Source of the DNA: Temnopleurus reevesii
Lineage: Eukaryota; Echinodermata; Echinoidea; Temnopleuroida; Temnopleuridae
Direction: 5' to 3'
Length of the DNA stretch: 64,000 nt
NCBI GenBank assembly: GCA_036244855.1
Contig: BQKZ01000586.1
Span: 82,408-146,407, forward strand
The notes below the pieces were generated by a model. That model saw nothing but the letters and a program-made list of their open reading frames with translations, searched no databases and had not been told where the DNA came from. Below are positions 54,001 through 63,000 of the stretch, one piece after another. Every line of letters begins with the position of its first letter. Position 1 is the first letter of the stretch. Made by a program: the position numbers and the translations under genes.

Positions 54001-57000
54001 GTGTAGTGATCAGAAACTTGCCATCACTTAACCCATGCCTTCACTATGTACCTTTGAATGTCGATTTGATAGTACACATGTTTGAAGTATACTCTGTAGT
54101 TTGTTTGGTTTTTAGCATAGTGTGTAGAACTGTTTTTGCACTTAAATGCCTCGAAATTGGGATTTGATACTATTACCAAAGAATGATATTTGATAGGGCC
54201 AGATTCAGCAGCAAACATACTATTTAAACTCATGACTGGCTCTGGATGTGCAACAATTTTATACAGTGAATCTGTTTAACAGCAACGAGTCTAGTAAAAT
54301 TAAGAAGAAAACAATGAATATAAATTTTGCTTTTAGCTTTCGTTAGAGCTTCTATAATCTTTTTCTCTTTATCTGTTTCTAATTCACATTCTTTGCTTTT
54401 ATCTGTCTTCTTTTGTGCATATTACCTCTATATTGTCATGCCTAACAATCCTGCATATTATTTAATCTTTGAAGGGATGAGTTTTAAGTAAGTTAATTGA
54501 ATAGTTGATTTTTTATTTTTCTGGGAATTTCCTTTGTTAGTTGCAATCATAGTATTAATTAGAGTGTTTTATTATTTTGCTATCTAGTTGTATTTTGATT
54601 TAATGTTTAGAGCCTTATGATTTTACCTTTTTAGTTATGTTTGATTCCTTAGTTGTATTGTTTAATTCTTGTTGTTATATTTGATTTTGCACCATTCAGT
54701 TGTTTTTCTCCATGTCTCACACATTGATTTTTATGATTTTGCTGTGTTTTATTAACTAACCACATCCCCTTACCCCTCGTTCCTTGTGCATGGTACAGAA
54801 CCACCACCACCACCCACCCCTGTACCAGAGTGTATATGTGAGACCGATGCACCGTCTACCACATCTACCACCAAATACACGACGCCCATCACCACGTCAA
54901 CGACGACCTTGCCCACGACAACAACTGGTCAGTGTTACTCACTGGTTTTCACATTTGTTTCATTCTTTTATATTTTGTATTGTTTTATTTCACTACGTTC
55001 AATATGTTTTATTGGATTTGTGAAGAAAGAGGTTTGTATGGAAATGAAAGGAGAAACCAAAGGCTCTTATTCAGCTGTATTATGTGATGAATTACACTCG
55101 CAAGATAAGTTAAATGTACTCTGATAGCTTGGAGGGCTTAGATTGGGGAAATTATCACTGCTTAGAATAGGGAAATGTCATCGGGAATATGGTATAAATG
55201 CAATTCATCCATGGCCTTTTCTTTGAACTTAGCCAATAAACTGGAAATAGCCTATTTAGGATGGCTTTCAATTGTAATTTTCTCTTCTTTTTTTTTACCC
55301 TACCTACATGTACCCCATCACCTTGTAAAAATAAATTGTTACAGGTGGAATTTGTAGGATGCCATATGAAATATTTGAAAACTCTGAAGAGCAACGAATG
55401 CGTGAGTTTGAATTCTACAAATTGGGATGGTTTTATTTGGAGTGTTTGTGAGCATGATCATCATGAGTGTTCATTAACATGCTCTATCCCACTAGAATAG
55501 TTCATTTACAGAATCAAGTTTTGAAATTTTGAAAGAAATGAATAGGAAAATAAATAGTACGAAATTATTTCAATACTTCTACAAAGGGACAAAGGGACAG
55601 CTTAGTCTGCAGATTTGGTATCTACTTATATGTCAGGCTTGGTGTTTGTATTTTTGAGCTATATGTTAGAATTTTTTCAGATTTTGTCTTATTTGTCATG
55701 CCTTTTTTATTTTGCTGATTAGAATACAACTGGTTAGTATGGAGAATAGATTCATTTAACATTGCATTCTAATATCATGGCAAAGTAGCACTTTTAATGT
55801 TCAATGTTGGTTTCTTATGTCTTGATATTTTGTTTTATTGTAGTCATTAATTTAAAAGAAACAAAAACAATTTCCCCCTGTTTTAAGAGTGTTTTCTACC
55901 TTCTCATTGATAGCTGTAAATCAGCTGTTGAATAAAAGAAAACGGATTTCGTCACATCTTTCCGTTTCTGATTTCAATGGAGAGAATCCAGAGACCAAAT
56001 GAAATGATGTATTCCTATTTGGAATTTGTGCAATTGTTGCATGGTATTTGTGCATGTTGCTTGCAGGTGCATTGAACAATTTTTAAGGATTTTTTTTTCT
56101 TTTGAAAGTTTTTATTATAAAATTATGAAGAAAAGTACATTGTATTTAAGGCAAAGTGGAATCTAAAATTTCATAGCAGAAAAACAATACAGTTTAGATC
56201 TTGCTCGAATAAAATCTTACTTTTGCTATAATTTTCACATATTTTATAGATTTATATTATTTTTTAATTTGTTTGGTGATGCAATTTGAGTTCCAGTTTC
56301 TAGTTAGTTGCTTAGTTTTGAGTTTTCCTTTTGTTATTATTTGTTTCTTTTGTTGCAATTATGTTGTGTTCAACAGCCGCCCCCACCACTCTGAGCACAG
56401 TTTCCTCCACAACAAACATTGAATGGACAACTACTGTCAATCTTACCTCATCAGGTATAGAAACAAACTCCCACTTTTCTGTCAAATCTTACTCTTTTTT
56501 ATCCCTCCTTATTATATCTCCCCCCTTTTTCTGTCAAACCCTACTTTGTTTATCACTCCTTACTAACTCCCACTTATCTGTAAACCCTTCCAATATAGTT
56601 ATTATTATGTCCTTGTCTGTTTTTTTTTCATGAAGTCACTTATTTTGTCTAATTTTCTACCTTGCCTCTTCCCGTTTGTGTTTATGTAATCCTACTATAT
56701 TAACCCTGCTATCTTTGTTAATTTGTGTACTTCTAATATATAATCATTGTGTCCCATTCCTTTTTGTTTTCTTGTCCGCCTTTGTGATCTTTTACATCCT
56801 ATATTTTACTCCATATTCTCCCCTTGTCAACCACTGTTATGCCCATCCCACCTGTCTATGATTTACCCTTTCTCAATTAGTCATCCAATTCTGTGAAAGT
56901 ATTTATGAAAGTATATACTTATTTGTACACTTGTTTCATATGTACAAAATCCTGTCTTTATTACCACTTGATTTCTTGGCTTCTGAAGACCATGACTTCT

Positions 57001-60000
57001 CTCACCCTATCTTTACATTTATACGTGTATTTCTATTTGTTTTGTTAGCAGATGTTTGTCCTTGTCAGATATTTCTCTCTGTGTAAAATAATTTAATGTA
57101 ACACTAAATCCTCCCCTCTCTTGTCCTGTCATCACATACAGTTGTATAGTACAATGTATTGTCAATAAACCCCTTACATCTATTTAAATATGAATTCCAA
57201 AATATCTTTACCAACTTTACTTAATTCTTTTCCATAAGCCCTCTAAAGATACCAATTATGTTAGTGAATTCAATTGGATTATAACATGAAATTCTGTAAA
57301 CGGTAGGGACAGTTCATTGCAAGAAAGTAAATTTTAGCCTGTGGTATAAACAAATAAAAAATTTAATTTGTCAATAAAAGGGGGAGAATAGGACCACATT
57401 CACATTTTCCAGAGGGAGGAGGATGGGAGGGGAGTAAGATGAAATAGCAAAGATATCACTGTCTGAGCACCAATTTTCATTGGTATATTAGATTATTTTA
57501 GCTTTATGCAAAGGTTCAATAAATGTTTACCCCCCCCCCCCCCCCAGTTTTCCACTTTGTCTTGTGTGTCATCTATCTCAATATCTTTCCTGCGTGTCAA
57601 CGTCTTTTAATCCCGCTTTACTTGTCTGTGCGTTTTCAGGGTTTTGCTTTTCTCATCCGGTTGCATGATTGTGTTCCTTTTCAACTGCTCCTTTTTTCAA
57701 ATTTTGCCTGAAAATTTTGATTTTTGCTATATTTTGTGTTCACTCTGTTGTTGTTCCTGTGACTTATAAATTCACTCATTTCCCTCTATTTGCTCCTATA
57801 TTTCCAAATATTTCCTTTCTGACAAATATTTATATAAAAAATTTATTTTGAATTTTTTAGAGTAATTTGTGTTTGTTTATCATTTTTTAAAGTAATTTTA
57901 TAATTTTGTAGGCCTTCTTAGACTTCTTAGTTATTATGTGCACCTCTCGTTTTTACATATCGATTTATTTGCGTTTTTTTAACCTTTTTTTTAATGTTTG
58001 AAGTTTGTTTTGACTAGCAGTGTTATATCGATGAAAAAATAACTATGATAATTTTTCTCATCCTAGAGACATTTAATCATTTTTTTAATTTAACCTTTTT
58101 TCTCTTGACCCATGCATCCCCAGGAATCAAGTTTATTTTGTTTCATTTCTTTTAAATCGTTAGTGACTAATTAATAATTCAAATGAAATTAATCTTGATT
58201 TGATGACTTTTTTGTTCCCAATATTTTTTTCCTTTTCATGCTTCCAAGGATATTATGAAGAGTAAATAATCAAAGTATGTGAGTCCAGAGATTTGAAACA
58301 TTGATTCAATTCTTACACAGAGGAAATACTCAACATAAGACAAACAGAACATACACAAATCAAAAAGAGAAACAATACATATCTATTGAGAGCTAAAAGG
58401 ACTTCACGCACACGCCTCAACATAATGCTAATATCCTTGTTTTTCTGAACACAATAAGCAGGGCTGCCAAGTCTCCTGGATTCCGCAGGAGACTCCTGGA
58501 AATGGGCCACAATAAATGCATGTTTTTGAGCAATCTCCTGGATTATGGAAACATTGATGCCATTAGGTTGTGTGCATTTTATAGACATCTACTGGATTTC
58601 TTCCACAATCTCCCTGATTGTTGCTGTTAAATGTTGGTAGCTCTGAATAAGAAGCAGTTTAACAGAGAAAAAGCAATAAGGATGTTAGTTATGTTGAATA
58701 CTGTGAAAAAAGGAATGTCCTTTTGGTTTTCTTCAGAGAGATAGAGAGCTGATAGCATAGGCATATAGATGGGTGAAGGCATAGTCGTTCATAATTAGTT
58801 ATCACCAAAGCAATCATGTATCATGCGATAACCAACATTTCTATAATCCCCCAGCAGTCAGCAATCACCATCAAACGGCGGAGAAGTCAACCGAGAGCAT
58901 TGCATTCCCAGGGAGCGAAGACAACAATATATCGGAAGGCAAGCTACCCCCGTCCCTGCCCCCTACCACTATGAGCAATGTGATTGGTCCAGTTGGTAAG
59001 ATCTCTTGGTTTCATCCTCATCATCTCAATTCATCGGTGGCTTCCTCATCTAACCATCATCTTAACAAACGCATTAAACAAAAATACATTGTTTAGTGGG
59101 GCGATTGACCGCTGGAGTCATACATCGCTTTTCATCTTCAGATGTCATTAAATCATCCTAACATGATAAATTTAATGTCCGTTTGTTACTAAATTGGCGT
59201 CTCTTTCTTTGATATGACAAAGAACGGAAAGTAGAAACATTTTAAGGGAAATAATCTGTCAAAGAAACGAAAAATACTTATCGTTTTATTACTGCATGTT
59301 GTTAAAAGCTATAAAAACATACATGTATATGCATTTTGGTTGCATCAAATTGCTATCTTTACTTTTTGTTGCCAAAAACAAAAGCAGCAATTGTGATGCA
59401 TTGTATTTTGAACAGAAATTGCTCAGCAAATTCCATGAAGATTTTCTTCTCGCATGTCCCAGTCTTTTGCCTGATAACCTCCACAATACCATAGCCCTTG
59501 CCTGCCAATCAAAATACTGTCAGTTTTTCCTGTCCTTATATCATTCATCCTCACCAGCATTTTACTAATGCAATTCATTACTAGTTTGAAATATTACATA
59601 TACTCACTTTATATTCCAGATATATATCCATTTTCTAATAATAATGATCATAATATTCCTTAACCCGACAATAATAACCTATACTCAGCATTAGTTTTTA
59701 ACTTGATCAAAATTCTTGAAATTTTGAATCGTAAAATCTTATGTTCATCAGCATCTGTAGACTGTAGTCCTTATGATGAGAGGATGTGCTTATCCCTTTC
59801 ATTGTAACTGCTTTGAGAACAAAACAGAATGATTGTACAACAATAGAGATGATTGAGGGACGAAAATACAATATTAGCTTGAATACTCCTAGTTTCCCCT
59901 CCATAAACTACATTAATAAGCATGATAGAATACAATAAATCTGCATTTTAACTGATTTTCTTTGTAACTCAGTCATCTCTGACGTAGACATCTTAGAGGT

Positions 60001-63000
60001 GGCCACATCCCTTCCTAATGAAATAGACGGTATCTATGGCGATAAACGTGTTATCAGACCAGATGTGTATGAGTGTGAGTAGCTGGATGGATGCGTTCTA
60101 GCAGAAGCATGTGACTTGCTTGTCTTGTAGTGTCTCTATGGTTTGTGTCTGTCAGTATGCTGGTCTGTTGTAGAAAGCATGTGAAACTGTGGCATGTCCA
60201 TAAATCCCTCGTCCAATTTGCTGAAGGCAAGTCCAGGGCTCTGTTGCATAAAGCTTAGAATTATGCCAACTTTGCCATTACTGACCTCCTGTGGAATCCT
60301 GGATGCTGATTAGGGGTTGCGCACTGTTGCCATGATAGTTGCCATCAATGACAAAGTACATGTAGTCATGATTTTCAGTTTTATGCAATGGTCACAGAAG
60401 ATTATGAATACCAAATAAAGATAAGAATCTTTCTGTAACTCCAATTTGTTTGAGAACTTTCTGAGGACTTTCTTCATATGACTTCCTGCGAATGTTAATT
60501 CTCTCATCTTTGTTTCCGGGATAAACATCAAAATTAATTTCTGAAGAATTGAACACATTAATTATTTTAGTGCATGGTTGTCTTGACTCTATAGTTGTTT
60601 GCACACCAAGATGTTAAGTCTGCATGCATCTTTTTGTCTTGTTTGTGTCTTCCAAAAGGTGGGGCAGAGACATTCCTCTTATACATCAGCACATGCATTG
60701 ATGTTGAATGCAAAATTATTCTATTTTGCGGAAATTTCAAAATATGTTGATGCCTTCTTTTTTGTGGCGATGCATGTTTGATATTTTAGAATAGTTCCAA
60801 CTTTCCCTACTACATTTAATTCCCATGGAAATACCTATTATCTGAGATGTTTATAATCAAGGATAATTGTTATGGATAAGATTAGTATTTGCCACCGATG
60901 GATGAGAAGGAAAAACCCAGAGGTCTTTTCAGTTTGTTGAACTTGTGTGAAAATATATCACCTTTTTGCTTGATGTGCTTTTTCTGTTAAAAGACACTGA
61001 CACTTACATTGCTTGAGCAGTGCTTGTGTATTATTTGATGTCACACTTGTTAATTTATATTTAGAATTGAATTAACCCATAAAGTTCCATTTCAATCTGA
61101 GAGTTATCTTACAAGGATGATATTTCATTGCAATTTTCAGTGTTATGAATCAATCATTGGTGCACATGATTCTTATTTGATGTTATCATTCTTCATCTCA
61201 AAGTAAACATTTTAAAATTTTGTAAGACAAATTGGGAACCAATGACACAAATCCAGTTGAGTTGAATGGAAAATTAGTGAACTGTTTAATGTATGCAGAT
61301 GATATTGTACTTGTATCAAAATCGAAAGAAGGGATGCAAATAAGAAGCAATTTGTCTAGAGTCTTCTTTTAAAAAGTATACCATTGTAATTTACCTGCAA
61401 AGTTGTTGAGGTGCACAGCTTATGTTTTTGTTTTCCTCTTTGCCAAAGAGGTATTGTATATTTTTACTTTTGTTTATTTATTTACAAGAATATATTAGGG
61501 GGTGTTGCTAGAAAGTTCCAATCAGTTAAAGATTGGCAATAAAATGATGTTGTTTCATACTCCTGTTATGGGAAGCCACAAGTGCACACGTTGTGCACTT
61601 TAACATAAGAGTTCTAACTTGCCAGTGATATTCAGCTAATCTTAATTGGTTGACACTTTCTAGCACCAATCCTTTCATCATTTGATTTCATTTATTTTCC
61701 AATTATTATTGATCATTAATTTCTTCTTTTTCCTTTTTTAAAATTTGCTTTGCTTTGCTGACCATAGATTGTAATGAGGGTGAAAGAACTAATAAATTAA
61801 ATACTAACCCATTCTTATTAACATTTTTATTATCATTATCTTTTTGCTCATTCTAACAGATGTTTCAATACTGAGAAATTGTACAAGACTTAAAAATCAA
61901 TAAGTCTCAATTATTCTAACTTTGACATGAATATATAATACCAAAGTAACAACTACATATAGTCTGAAGTTTTCATTGAAGAAAATATTATATTTGTTTT
62001 ATAAAGAAGTATAATCAGAAAATAATGTTTCTTTGTTTGCCTTATGACAAAATATAATATTGGAAGAAGTATAAATACATATTATATTTGTGTATATGCT
62101 GTGTGTACATGCATTGTGAGCATTGTGATATCATACCATTATATTTGTCTAAATGTTATTAATGATACACTGAAATTTAATCTTCTAAAAGCTGAATTTG
62201 TTTTTATTTTGATTCTTTTATTTGAAGCTGTTCTCAAGTGTAAAGAGGGATTGGTTTTTACCAGCAGAAACGCTTACTGTTGAATGACTCTGATTTCGCC
62301 CAAAATAGCAAATTTCTAGGAATGATTTCATTCTAATCCACGATTACTGTGTATTGTGCTGAGTTTTATTATATTTAATCTATTTATTTGCGATTGTCCT
62401 TTTTAGAGAAAAGGGACATCAATTGCTCGAATAATGCTATATTTTATTCTTGAAAATGAACATTGATATGACCAAAAAAGATGAAAATGGGGGTTTGAGT
62501 AAAAGTGTTTTGAATAATACAAATAATAATAATAAAATAACACATTGAGCACTCTGCAGGTTGGAAATGTGTATTGTATACTAATTATTTAATGGAATTA
62601 AACCATATAAATGTGTTTAATGGTCAAAACAATGTTTCAGTAATAACATTCGTGTTTAAATGGTGTATTTATCAGTGTGAGCTTTTCTTGTAATGTACTC
62701 AGTAACAAAGAATTTAAGAAGAAAACAAGATATGAGTTATTTTTGCTAGATAGTGACAGCAGTCATAACTTAATAACTCAAAATAGAGTTAGACTTTGAT
62801 ACCTCATATGAGTTAATTAATGTTCATAATTTTGTCAGATAAAACAGAACCAAATAAATTCCATTTCTTGAAATGTGTAATGGGACTTTTAATGTTAAAT
62901 CCTTGTAAAACACTATTTCGAGAAACCTTTATTAAGTGTTCTATATTGAATTATTATTACTACTATTATTATTATTATTATTATTACTTTTATTATTATT

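Larger units (their letters stand above)
56455..58854 (+). other. Semaphorin intron 16
   Basis: A 2.4-kb intron that is strikingly pyrimidine-rich over about 56455-57200 and 57560-58140. It contains a degenerate tandem repeat, a C16 tract and the hAT-like element listed separately. I see no gene. Confidence 0.75.

Noticed and set aside
57413..57433. 21-nt phase-neutral segment between ccag and gtaaga in intron 16
   Set aside because: It is GGA-rich low complexity, lacks a good polypyrimidine tract, and its Gly/Trp product does not resemble the stalk; a chance match is more likely.
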